DNA of 64,000 bases, taken from Cymbidium sinense (taxonomy: Eukaryota > Streptophyta > Magnoliopsida > Asparagales > Orchidaceae). The position numbers and the translations under genes are program-made. Below the pieces are notes generated by a model. The model saw only the letters and a program-made list of their open reading frames with translations, did not search any database and was not told where the DNA came from. Position 1 is the stretch's first letter. Each line of letters starts with the position of its first letter. This document shows, piece by piece, positions 13,650-26,050 of this stretch. The stretch lies in contig JAKCPB010001405.1 in the NCBI GenBank assembly GCA_021442155.1, forward strand, positions 1 through 64,000, written 5' to 3'.

Positions 13650-15825
13650 AGATAATTTATCCTCTCTTGTGGAGGTAAACCCTTATGTCCACTTGTCACT
13701 TAGATTTAGGTCATGGTTTAGCTCGTAATGAAGCTCCCTAGATTTAGGATCATAGGTAGCTATTTCCTTTGGGCTACGAGCATAAATCCTCACCTCTTAG
13801 GCATTCCCACAACCTTATTTTTGTAGATTAAGCCCTAATAATCTAATTAAATTTCAACTCAAAAAATATAAATCTCCTAAACTTCAAAATTATAAAGCCC
13901 AACCATAGGATAGATTGGAATGCTCATTAAACTTCCTAGTATCATGAGCATTTCTTACTTATTTAATTTGAAATCCAAAAATAAGTCTTCTCCTTGAACA
14001 TTCCCAATTGATTTTCCAAATACAACAAATCTTTTGATAGTCTAACCATGAAACCTTTGGAGATGATAATTGTCTACTTTAATCGAGATATTCTTAGAAA
14101 ATTTTATTTTCTAAGATGTGATTAACTATAGAGGCTTGCCTTCATAAGAAACTTAAGAACCTAGTTTAATATAAACCCTACTTTATTCATCCATGTAAAG
14201 TAGGGGACAAATCTCTGGTACATTCGAAGACCCATCATGCCAAAGGAGTCCTTATTACGTGATTAGGTCTATTGCAGGGTGATGTCTCTATCTTTTGAGA
14301 TAGTACATAATACCTCAATCTTGTACCTGATCACCTCAAAAAGTATCCCCCCTATGATTTGTGTGGTGTCCCCCCCTATACATCCAAAATAAACACCACA
14401 AGAACCTCTCTCCTTGTTCATTGAATCCTCTCAACAACATACTTTCTTTTTAGATTTTAGAGATGTTAATCCTTAAGTAGGCAAGAGTTCTTAAACTCAT
14501 AATGTTGATTGATAAACCTGGGTCAACCAGAACTCTAGATAGCCTGTATCTGCCAATATCCACTATAATATAAAGAGGAAGTTATGCTCGGTCATCCCTA
14601 GGAGTAAGTCCTCAACCCTGAATGTAACTCCTAAGATGTCCTTCTAGTGGGATGCCTCCTCTTTACTAACAGTTAGTTGAGCTAAGCATATCTCTAGATC
14701 AAATAAGACCTTAATTAGAGATTCCCTCATCTATTTGGATAATACAAGCACATAGTATATGCTTAACTTAGTTGGAAACTTTGTAAGGTAAGCTAGGACA
14801 TTGTAATCAACTCTGGATTGGTACTCCCTAAGCATATCCATGGGTGGAGCATCCTATGAAGGGGCTATCTGCTCACTCAAACTAATGACTTGCTTACCTT
14901 TATCCTAAGGTGCTACCATAGGTAAACTTTGCAACTCGTGACCACTGACTTCTTGGAATGATGAGGTTATGGAAAATTCTACCATCACATCAGGCATACC
15001 TACAGCTTCTCCTATGGGATTCTCATAGTCAATTAACTCCAAGTCAATCTCAAGAGGTGAACCTTATTGATTTAGAAGGATAAACCCTAAATCGAAAAGG
15101 AAAGGATAACTACTAGAGCTATTATTTTTATTTAGAATCGAAGAGCTTTCAATAGGAATAAAATCAAGAGCATCAGAAGTAGACAGTATATAAGTAGAAT
15201 CAACTTTCTTCATTAATTTCTTTTTGGGTGGAGGTACATGATAGAAATCAAGCAAAGTAAGCGATTAAGAGATTTAGTGCTCTTATCTGTAGATACAATG
15301 CTTTTGCTGGTAGAAGAGGAGCTAGCAGAAGAGGTGGTAGCTGCAACGGTGGAGGGAGTACTGGACTCGGATGGTGGCTATGCTACTGGACTATCCTAGG
15401 AAAGTATGGTGAGCTATTGCTGCTGGTGGGCTATTACCCACCCCGAGTTGTCCTTTGTAACTAGTAGCAAACCTTCCTTAGTGTTGGAGGTTTGAGCTAC
15501 TTCAGGCACCTGTAAGGAAAGCTTCTTGATCGTAGAACTGTTCTTCTTAGAGGTTCAAGATAGGGAGATATCCTAACCTTCTTTGGTCTTAAGAGGATCG
15601 CAACTATCCCCAAGAATTACATAGAATTGGATGGTTGTTCTAATTAATATTCCTTAGGGATAATTATGGCTCTCAACATATAGGCTGTCCTTAAAAGTGA
15701 TACAACCCTAAGACATGGCAACATGCAGTATGGGCAATAGCTAGGAACATCGCTCTTGCCCGCCCTCCTCTTAGGCTCTAGTAACTAAAAATCAAGTTCG
15801 CCATCAAAGATCTTAAGGATTAGAC
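13650..15825 (-). mobile_element. Ty3/gypsy retrotransposon remnant (gag-protease region)
   Basis: Read on the minus strand, this segment carries an aspartic-protease motif (see the separate entry) and, downstream on the same strand near 14190-14245, a degenerate W-V-F-E-C...S-P-T-L-H string resembling the stretch that often follows protease in plant gypsy polyproteins. To its right, 15250-15600 translates on the minus strand into a Ser/Thr/Lys-rich region of the kind found in gag linkers; this is weaker. Stops and frameshifts are frequent and no LTR is visible at either edge. It is the only mobile element in the window oriented against the satellite strand and has no poly-A. Confidence 0.6.
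14482..14578 (-). pseudogene. Retroviral-type aspartic protease fragment (gypsy pol)
   Basis: Translating the minus strand from 14578 gives about 32 uninterrupted residues that include IGRYRLSRVLVDPG followed by LSINIMSLRTL. This fits the plant Ty3/gypsy protease flap and active-site region, normally VLVD(G/P)GSS(L/V)N(I/V)(L/M). The catalytic Asp codon is 14524-14522; the Ser after D-P-G is replaced by Leu. The frame is broken on both sides, so this is a fossil. Identification rests on the motif alone. Confidence 0.65.
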
Positions 15826-18800
15826 CAAACCCTAAATAAAATAAAAACTAAATAAAAACCTAAACCTAAAAATAAAAAAAAAATAAAACCTAAACCCTAA
15901 ACTAAAAAAAAACTAAACCTAAAATAAACAAAATAAAATAAACATAAACCTAAATTAAAATAAACTAAACTAAAATAAATAAAACCTAAACCTAAACCTA
16001 AAATAAACTAAATCTAATCCTAAACTAAATAAAATAAAATAAACTAAAATAAACCTACCTAAACTATAAAGAACCTAAAATAAACCCAAAATAAAAACCT
16101 AAAACCTAAACCTAAAAAAAAAATAAAATAAAACCTAAACATAAATATAAAAATAAAATAAAACCTAAACTAAAAATAAAATAAAATTAAAAAATAAACA
16201 GAAACCTAAACCTAAACCTGAAAAATAAACTAAAATAAATAAAAAATAAACTAAATAAACTAAATAAACTAAATAAACTTAAATAATAATAAAAATTAAA
16301 ATGAACTAAATAAATAAATAACTAAATAAATAAATAAATCTAAACTTAATACTTAATTTTAAAAATAAACCCTAAATAAACCATAAATTTAACCTAAACC
16401 CTAAACCCTAAACCATAAACTAATAAACCTAACCCTAAATCTACAAACTATAAACCCTAAACCTTAAACCTAAAACCCAAAATAAAAAAATCCTAAACTA
16501 AATAAATCCTAAACTAACCCTAAACCCTATAAAAAACTCTAAATAAACCATAAACCTTCAACCTAAATAAACACTAAACCTAAACCTAAACCTAAAACCC
16601 TAAATCTAATGTATAAAACCTAAACCCTAAACCCTAAACTATAAACATAAATACAAATTAAAACCCTAAAACCCTAAATACTAAACCCTAAATAATAATA
16701 AACCTAAACCCTAAACCCTAAAATAAACCCTAAAATATGAACCTAAATAAACACTAAATCCTAAACCCTAAACACATAAAATTCTAGACCTAAAAATTAA
16801 AAAAAAATAAAAAATATATTAAAATAAAATAAATAAAAACTTAAACTAATCAAAAAATAATAATATAAACCTAAGAATAATAAAGCTAAATAAAATTAAA
16901 ACTAAATGAAAAACAAAAATAAAATAAAATAAATACTAAATAAAAACCTAAACCTAAAAATTAAACTTAAAAATAAAACCTAAAAATAAATAAATAATAA
17001 AACGCAAACCCTAAACTAAAAATAAAAACTAAACCTAAAATGAAAATAAAATAAATAAAATAAAAAAAACTTAAATCTAAATTAAAATAAACTAAACTGA
17101 AATAAATAAAACCTAAACATAAACCTAAACAAAATTAAATAAAATAAACTAAAAATAAACCTAAACAAAAATTAAAAAAATAAGCTAAAAATAAAAATAA
17201 AATAAAACCTAAAATAAACCTAAAAAATTAAAATAAACCCTAAACCTAAACCTAAAAAAAAAATTAAAATAAAACCTAAACCTAAAAATAAAATAAAAAT
17301 AAATTAAACTAAAAAAAATAATCCTAAACCAAACCTAAACAAAAAAACTAAAATAAAAAAACCTAAACTAAAATAAATTAACCTAAAATAAATAAACTAA
17401 ACTAAATAAAAAATTAAAATAATATTAAATCAAAATAAAAAATATAATAAACTAAACAAACCTAAACCTACCAATTTACTTAATTTAAAAATATATAAAT
17501 AAATAAAACCCTAGCCCTAAATCCTAAACCCTAAACTCTAAACCCTAAATCCTAAACCCTAAACCCTAAACCCTAAACCCTAAAACACTAAAACCTAAAC
17601 CCAAAACCCTAAACCCTAAAACCTAACCCTAAACCCTAAACCTAAACCTAAAACCTAAACCCTAAAACCCTAAACCCTAAATAAAACCCTAAACCCTAAA
17701 CCTTAAACTAAACCCTAAACCCTAAACCCCAAACCATAAACCTTAAACCTAAACCCTAAACCCTAAACCCAAAAAACCATAAACTAAACACTAAAAAACC
17801 TAAAACTATGCCTAAATAAATAAACCTAAAATAAAATAAATAAAACTTAAACCTAAATAAAATAAAATAAATGAAACATAAAAAAAACCTAACTAAAAAA
17901 TTGATAAAATAAAAATAAAAACAAATTAAAATAAAATAAATAAAACCTTAAATCTAAAAAAATTAAATAAATTTAAAAATAAAAAAACATAAATAAAATA
18001 TAAACTAAATGCAAAATAAAAAGAAAATAAACTTAAAATAAAATAAAATAAAAACAAAATAAAAACCTAAACCTAAAATAATAAAACCTAAATAAATAAT
18101 AAAATAAACCTAAACTAAAATAAAATAAACAAAAATAAATAAAAGCTAAACCTAAACCTAAACTATAATAAAAACCTAAAATAAAAACCTAAAACCTAAG
18201 TAAATAAAATAAAATAAAGACCTAAACCAAAAAAAATAAACAAAAAAATAAACTAAATCTAAAAAAAAACTAAATTAAACATAAACTAAACCTAAACCTA
18301 AAAAAATAAACTAAAAAAAAAACCAACTAAAATAAATAAACCTAAATAAACTAAACTAAATAAAAAATATAAATAAACCTAAATAAAAAAATAAACTAAA
18401 TAAACCTAAACACCTTTACTTAACTAAAAAAAATGCAAAACCAAAATAAATCCTAAATCCTAAAAAAAATAAAATAAAAACTAAATAAACCTAAACCTAA
18501 ATAAACCCTAAATAATCCTAAACTCTAAACTAAAATAAAATACTAAACCTAAACCCTAAACCCTAAATAAAACATTAAACCCTAAATCCTAAAAAACCAT
18601 AAACTCTAAACCTAAACCTGAAAACCTCCAACCCTAAACCCTAAATCCTAAACCCCAAACCCTAAACCGTAAACACTAATCCCTAATACTTAATCCCTAA
18701 AAACTTAAACTAAATAAAACTTTAAAATAAAAACATAGAAAAACCTAAACCTAAATAAATTTAAAAAAATAAAATAAAATAAAAACCTAAACTAAAACTT

Positions 18801-20536
18801 AAACCAAAACCTAAAAATAAAATAAAATAAACAAATAAAAAAACTAAAATAAAATAAATAATAGCTTAAACTAAACTAAATAAAATAAAATAAACCTAAG
18901 AAAAAAATAAAATAAAATAAAATAAAATAAAAACATAATGTAAAATAAAACTAAAATATATTTAAAATGAACCTAAAATAAGATAAAATAAAAACTAAAT
19001 AAAAGTAAACCTAAAAAATAAACTTAAAAATAAAACCTAAAAATAAAAAAACTAAATCCTTAGCAATAAACTAAAAAAAAGACCTAAACCTAAACTAAAA
19101 TATACTAAACCAAATAAACAAAACCTAAACCTAAACCTAAACTAAATAAAATTAAATAAACTAAAGAGTAAACCTAAAATAAAAACCTAAAACCTAAACC
19201 TAAGAAAATAAAATCAAAACCCAAACTAAACTAAAAAAAATAAAAGAAAACCTAAATGAAAAATAAAATAAAATAAATAACTAAAAATAAACCTAAACTT
19301 AAACCTAAACCTAAAAATAAACTAAAATAAAGCACATAAACTAAAATAAGTAAATCTAAAATAAATAAACTAAACTAAAAAAAATTAAACATAAACATAA
19401 AGAAAAAATAAAAAAATAAAAAAAATTAAAATAAATAAAAATTAAACTAATAAAATAAATAAACTAAACCTACTTAATTTTAAAAGATAAAAAAATAAAA
19501 CCTAAACCATAAGCTAACACTAAACCAAAACCTAAACCCTAAAATAAACTAAAAATAAACTACTAAATAATTTAAACCTAGTTAAACTAAAACATCAACC
19601 TAAACCAAAACCAAAAACCTAAACCCTAAACTTAAAAAATAAAAAAATTAAAATAAATAAATAAAATCCCAAACCCTAAACCTAATAAAGAAACCCTAAA
19701 CCTAAACCCTAACCTAAACTAAAGCTAAAATAAAACCTAAACTAATCCCTAAACCTAAACCTAAAACCTAAAAACCTAAACCTAAAGATAAATAAAATAA
19801 AAACTAAAAAATAAACCTAAACCTAAAATAAAAATAAACTAAAATAAATAAACTAAAATAAACAAACTAAACTAAACAAAATAAAAAAAATAAACCTAAA
19901 TAGAAATATATAAATAAATAAACCCTAAAATAAACTAAATAAAATATAAGTTAATTAAAAAATAATCATAAACCTAAATCATAAACCCTAAACCATAAAC
20001 TAAAATTAACCCTAAACCTAAAGCTAAAATTAACCTTAAACCTACAACACTAAATAAACCCTAAACCCTAAATCCTAAAATGGTAAACTAAACCTAAACT
20101 AAATAAACTAACCCTAAACCTAAACCTAAACCTAAACTAACCTAAACCCTAAAGAAACCTAAACCTATACCTAAACCTAATAAACCCTAAATAAAAACCT
20201 AAAATAAATCCTAAACCAAAGAATAAACTAATCTAACCAAACCTAAATCTAAAAAATAAATAAAAATAAACTAAAATAAAATTTAAAATAAACCTAAATT
20301 AAAACTAACTAAACTCAAAGTAAAACTAAACCCTAAACCTAAACCCTAAACCTAAAACTAACCCTAAACAAAACCCCTAAACCTAAACCTAAAACTAAAC
20401 CCTAACCCTAAACTAAACCCTAAAAACCTAACTAAAACCCTAAACCATAAATTTAAACACTAAACCTAAACCTAAACAACCTAAACCTAAAACCTAAACC
20501 TAAAACCATAAATCCTAAACCCTAAATCTTAAACCT
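15826..20536 (+). repeat. Telomere-like satellite with several unit boundaries
   Basis: Same architecture as at the left of the window but more A-rich. Boundary tags or decayed versions lie near 16345 (weak), 17468, 18408 (shortened), 19468 (shortened). The arm at 18720-20536 is a close match to 31220-33150, sharing rare variants such as CCTAAGAAAATAAAATCAAA (near 19196 and 31726) and AAAATATACTAAACCA. That marks it as the end of a 3.6 kb higher-order unit. The block ends where the full-length LINE begins. Confidence 0.88.
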
Positions 20537-20648
20537 AAAACCTCTCCTAAAACTAATTTCATGTTCCTTTCATTTTCTTGTGGTTTGCCTACTATCATAT
20601 TTTCTGGTTTATTCTCGGTTTGCCATATGATTTTTCCTTGATCTTACA

Positions 20649-22012
20649 ATGGTGAAGGTACCACTTTCCGTGCAACCGAGCTCATCAAACTTGGAGGCAT
20701 CGGCTAAGCCTTCCGATCTACAAGGTAATTTGGATCGACATCATACTTGCTTAGTTAAGTCCTTCAAGGACGCATCTAGTAAGAACAATTGCTCTAATGC
20801 TTGTTAACTTAATCTCAACTTCCTTCGTGGAATGCAGTAATGCTTAGATCTTGATGTGGAAAAATTGGCAAAAGCCTTTGAATTTTCATTAGTTGGAAAA
20901 TTTTCCTTACGCCGCCCACTCTTGACAATATCCGATCCTTCTTTCATAGCCTAAAGCTTGAGTTTTCTCTATCGGTTGATCGATCCTAGGCATATCCTTA
21001 TTCATCGAATGATTTAGGCTACTCAAGAGTCTTTGCTTGTCACTCCTACTTTGTGTACAATTGTCAAATGAGGCTCTTGAAATGGTCACCTCTTTTGGAT
21101 GTCAAAGAGGAATCCCCTATTGTTCCTTTATGACAAGCCTTTCCAAACATGAGGATACATTATGTTACCCATCAAGTCCTATTTGCGGTTGGGGCTCTCT
21201 TTGGTAAGCCCCTTCAAATTGATCAAGTCACTGCCACGAGATCTTGGCCATCGTTGCCGTATCTTGGTTGAGATTGATATTACCAAAAGTACCCTAAAGA
21301 AGTTTGGATCGGTTCAAAAATTTGGGTATAATCAAAAGTGGAATTTGAAAATTTCCTATTTTTTGCACTGTAAGATCCATGGTCATGATCACTCAATGCT
21401 TTGTGTTACACCCTAATCTTAAAAGAATAAATTCGATCCTAATCCCACTCTAGGAAATGAAAAAACCAATAAGTTCGCTTATGTGCCTAAAACTACTCAA
21501 AATGGAACTCACCCTCCTACCCTACTCCTTTATTATCTACTAATTTGCCTATTGGAGAACAATCTGAGCCTGGTAAAAATAATGATATTGAGGTTTGTGA
21601 GGAAACTAATGATAACTTAATTCACATTACTCTTACTTGTAATAATTTGGCATCACAAGACAATCCCTTGACTCATATGAATCATAATGGTGATTTGATT
21701 GGGAATCTCAAGTTGGATCAAAATCTCACAACTAATTGGAATTGTTCAAAAATGTTGATACTTTGGTGATGACCAAAATAATCATCATGGAAATAAGAAT
21801 AAAATTTGTGCTATTAATGGTGTCACAACCTCTCCTTCTATTACCTTATAGAGTGATATCCATGCTAATCCAATTTCTCAACCTAACTCTGATATCGAAG
21901 AAGGAGAAATCACCATTAGAATGCTTTGATGATATGCTCCTATTAAATATCACCAACCACTCCTTCGATGGAGATACATTGGACATAGATAGGCCTTTTC
22001 AAACTTATTAAA
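20649..22012 (+). pseudogene. LINE ORF1 (DUF4283/zinc-knuckle RNA-binding protein), broken
   Basis: ORF1 proteins of plant LINEs coat the element RNA. The first plausible ATG (20649) opens about 53 codons before a frameshift. The region at 20850-21130 reads in pieces as ...LAKAFEFSLVGKFS... and CQMRLLKWSPLLDVKEESP, typical of DUF4283, where a Trp precedes an acidic stretch. At 21240-21310 follows CRILVEIDITK, the conserved end of that domain. Around 21362-21410 lies a degenerate zinc knuckle, xLHCKIHGHDHSMLC: the first Cys is Leu and the last spacing is one residue too long, while the related LINE at 61.5 kb has it intact. The remaining 600 bases are an Asn/Asp-rich C-terminal region in several frames. 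Confidence 0.7.
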
Positions 22013-22157
22013 AAAAATCCCTTAAAAGCTAGAATGTTCACTAATAGCTCTAGAACCACTCGATCTTCTCTAACTTCCCACAAATAATTGCTTCATGCTC
22101 TCTTTTTCTTCTCCTTAAATTTTTTCATTTTCTCTTTTCTTTTCTTTCCACCTTATT

Positions 22158-22830
22158 ATGATCAATTTTCTTATTTGGAATGTTCAGAGTATTAGGACTC
22201 TCACTATCTGCAATTGTGTTAAGAGCCTTTGTTGCACTCATAACATAACCTTACTTGTTGTTATTGAGCCATTCATTCACTCTTCTAAGATCACCCATGT
22301 TGCTAGAATGCTTGGCTTTCAAAATTTCTTTTATAATATTAGTAATAAAATTTGGTATTTTGGAATAATTTAATCAACATTTCTATCCTTGATGATCTCG
22401 AATAATTGGTTAATGTTCAAATCTCATTGGGTGAATTTTCTTCTCTTGGTTCCTTTATCTATGCTTCTTGTAATAGAGCTGGTAGGAACATCGTTTGGGA
22501 TCACTTAAGAACCTTCGCCTCCTTAATTAACAAACCCTGGTTGGTTTGGGGTGATTTCAACACTATTATTGCTTCCTCGGGAGGGAGGTCGCTTCTCCTA
22601 TCCATTCCATGGAAGATTTCTAATATGATCCTCGATTGCAACTGAATATTAGTTTTTTGGCTCTAACTATATGTGGTATAACTCTAGACTTTGGCAGGGG
22701 CTTGATAGGACCCTCTTTAATACTCTTTGGATCAATCAATGGCCCTCACTCTGAACATTTGAGCGAACTTTGGACCATGCTCCACTTTTGATCTCTATCA
22801 AAACTTCTTCCTAATCTTTCCTCCCTACTC
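22158..22830 (+). pseudogene. LINE ORF2 endonuclease domain (APE type), broken
   Basis: The ATG at 22158 starts INFLIWNVQSIR, the usual beginning of plant LINE ORF2, where the Asn of WNV/WNC helps bind the metal ion. Further motifs are VVIEPF (22255-22275, in place of the usual L-x-E-x-x metal-binding segment) and, after a frameshift, the block at 22440-22570, which reads SFIYASCNRAGR... and ends PWLVWGDFNTII, with the catalytic G-D-F-N at 22550-22561. An in-frame stop (22371) and later frameshifts split the domain. APE-type LINE endonucleases nick the target to prime reverse transcription. Confidence 0.75.
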
Positions 22831-24660
22831 CTTTTAGATTCCAAAATATGTGGACCCAACATCATGATTTCATTAATGTTGTTTCCATTAATTGGATGGC
22901 CCCTCACAATTCTTTAAAGGCATGATTCGCTTTGGCTTAAGCTCAAAGACTTAAACAAAACCTAAATTGGTGGAACAAGCATCATTTTAAAATCTTTTGC
23001 CAATCTAAATTATGGAACAATTAGTTTTCTCCCTTGAAGATACTGTCTTAACTGATCCTAGTAAGCTTGATGAGTTGAACACTGCTAAAGATAACTTGAT
23101 AAATTATCAAAATATGGAGGAAACCTACTGGCATCAAAAGGCCACTAGCAAACATATTGCTGATGGTGATAGAAATACAAGATATTTCCATGCTCTTTTC
23201 AAAAAAAGGAAAGCCTTAAACTCTATTCAAAATATCAAAAATATTAACGGTAGCTGGATCACTGATAATAATGAAATTAAAGATTCTATCATACAACATT
23301 TTCAAAATTTATTAAACATTAACCCTCCCTTAGAAGCCCTCTCCAACACACCGATCCCTCTATGATTATTTAGTACTCAATAGCATGAACACCGACTGGT
23401 CGGCCTTGATGGCTATACGACCCATTTCTTTTAGCATTGTTGGCCTTTTATTAAGTCTGACCTTGTTGATGCTATTGTTGACTTCTTTGATGGTAGCTCT
23501 TTACCTAGATACTTTTCTAGCACTTCAATTATCCTCATTCCCAAAACTAATAATCCTAATTCTTGGGGAGATTTTAGACCTATCAGCCTTTGCACCTTCT
23601 TTCAAAAACTCATTGCTAAATTAATAATAGGATAAGTCCGTTTCTAAAAATTATTTCTCCTAACCAAACTATGTTAAAAATAGAGCTATATGATAATATC
23701 CTTATAGCCCAAGAGTCGGTTCATGACATTGATGTTCTACTAGAGGTGGCAACATCCTCCTCAAACTGGACATCTCTAAAGCTTTTGATAACCTCTCATG
23801 AGATTTCCTCTTTCAAATCTTACATTTGTTTGGGTTTTCTGATAATTTCATCTACCTCATCAAAAATTGTATTACTAATGGTTGGTTCTCTATTATTATG
23901 AATGGTGAGTCCCTAGGTTTCTTTACTTCAAGGCATGGCTTGAGACAAGGGGACCCCCTTTCACCCTCTCATTTTATTATTGTTGTTGAATATCTTTCGA
24001 AGAGCCTGAATGATCTTTTCAAAAAAAATCCTATCATGTTTTTTAAAACTCATGGTGGTCTCTATGTTTCTCATCTCAAATTTACTGATGATTTTATAAT
24101 CTTTTGCAATGCCTCTATTCAGCACATTAAAACTATTAAGAACCTTTTAAATGAATTTGGCAAAGAAAGTAGTCTCTTTCTCAATGAAGGAAAACATTGT
24201 TTCATTTCTTCCACTAAAATCCCTACCAATAGGCTCAACCAAATCTCCAGAATTACTAATTTTCAGCAACATCAACTTCCTATTAATTATCTTGGGGCTC
24301 TGGTTTTTAAAGGTCAGAAAAGATCTCATCTTTTTGATGATCTTATCCAAAAAATTTGTAATAAAATTTTTGTTTGAGAATTTCATTTACTCTCTTTCAG
24401 TGGTAGGCTCACCTTGATTAAGAGCACTCTTAATTCCATGCCTTTATATCTCATCCAAACCATTGTGCCGACCATTTCTATCATTAAATGAATTGAGCAT
24501 CTCCTTAACAAATTTTTTTGGGGCTCTAATAACTTCTCTAAAAGAATGCACTGGACCTCTTAGTTTAAAAGTTGTGGCACTCTCGTTGAAGGTGGTCTTG
24601 GATGTAATCAAAGAAGCTATCAATGCCTTTTCCTATAAACTGGTGGAATTTTAGGAGTAA
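22831..24660 (+). pseudogene. LINE ORF2 reverse transcriptase domain, broken
   Basis: The linker at 23012-23365 contains DRNTRYFHALFKKRK, a common plant LINE pre-RT motif. RT follows: 23540-23625 reads, in a second frame, IILIPKTNNPNSWGDFRPIS (fingers), then HGLRQGDPLSP at 23934-23966 and the catalytic F-T-D-D at 24081-24092 in place of the family's usual F-A-D-D or Y-A-D-D. The thumb-side motif INYLGALVFKG lies near 24280-24315 and SGRLTLIKS near 24402-24425. The 183-codon frame 23826-24377 is the longest intact piece. At least four frame changes separate the motifs. The catalytic Asp pair is kept, so decay may be recent relative to insertion. Confidence 0.8.
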
Positions 24661-25011
24661 CAATAGTCTTTGGGCTAATTTCATGACCGCTAAATAATGT
24701 CGTAAGCACCCCTCATTTGTCCCTAAAAAAGCGAGACTCTCCTATTTGGAAAAGACTTTGTTCCATCAAATGGGATGTAATCCTTAATTTTTTTGGGGAT
24801 TAACTCTCCTTCCTTCTTGGCAAGATAACTGAGTGGATGTGGGTCCATTGATGACTTACTCTCTACCCACTCCACGCCACTATTAAAGTGAATTCTTTCT
24901 AGCAATAATATGTGGAATAATAGTGTTTACTGATTATATTCCTTCTTTTCTCTTGAACAAACTTACTACTATTCCTATCATTCCTACCAATCAAGATCGA
25001 TCCTTTTAATC

Positions 25012-26050
25012 TCTCACAATGGTGATTTCAACTTTAAAAATGTTTGGCTTCACATTAAAGAAACTCATGATTCTTCCAATGTGTTTCAAACTTTGGAATA
25101 ACACTATCCCTACTTATTCTGTTCTTACTTGGCATATTTTGAAAAACTTCATCCTGTTGACTCCTTGTTATGGGGTAAAGGTTTTCATTACCTTCAAAAT
25201 GTCAATCGCTTTCACATTGAGAATGTGAATCATGTCTTTAAGCTTGCTTTAAACTTTGGATTTGGTATGATGATCTCTTTAACATTGTCATTTTCAATGG
25301 CTCCCTAACTTTATATCAACTTCTTAAAGTTTATTTTGACACTATTAAAGGTCACATTAAAGTCATAACTGCTATCACTCTTATTTGGTTCATATGGTTG
25401 GACAGAAATGATGCAAAACATCGTGAAATCCATGAACCACATGAGGATAATTGCTAGAATTAAAAAAAATTTGTGACTTGTTTAATGCCAATCTCATTCA
25501 CTACAAACAATTCAAAGGTTGTAAATTTGGCCAATAAATTGGGTCTTAACTTACCGGATCAACCCTAAAGAAATGATAAGATTGTTTATTGGGTAAAACC
25601 TCATGATCATACTATTAAAATTAAAACGATGGCTCTATCTCTCATAAATGTTGTGGTGGCATTTTCAAAAAATCTTAATGGTAAAGTCTTATGTGCTTTT
25701 GCTTACCCCTTAATTCTTGCTCTATTCCTTTCCGAGCTTATGATGTACAAAGCTCTTGAGATTTGCCTTCAAAATGGTTGGCTCAATATTTGGATTGAGG
25801 TGGATGCCCTTCCGATTGATCTTTGACTTCCACCAAAATGAGCATCAATTATACTACCTTCTCAAGCAAACTAGAACTTTCTACCCAATTTAATTTTAAC
25901 ATCACTCATGTATGGCGTGAGGGTAATGCATGTGCTGATTACCTTGCCAATCTGGGAGCTAGATTAGATTATGATCAACTCACCCTACCCAAACATTTGC
26001 ATGGCTTGGTTAATTTGGACAATATTGGGCTCCCTTATCTCAAAAATTAA
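25012..26050 (+). pseudogene. LINE ORF2 C-terminus: zf-RVT-like region and RNase H, broken
   Basis: The region at 25012-25250 reads NGDFNFKNVWLHIKE..., then FHIENVNHVFK, corresponding to the zf-RVT domain but without its expected Cys residues. RNase H (RVT_3 type) begins near 25585 with VYWVKPHDHTIKIKT. A one-base deletion at the following DGS converts the catalytic D-G-S segment to M-A-L. The domain ends with ITHVWREGNACADYLANLGA at about 25905-25965, whose last catalytic-type Asp codon is 25937-25939. The RNase H domain removes template RNA after first-strand synthesis. Confidence 0.78.
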
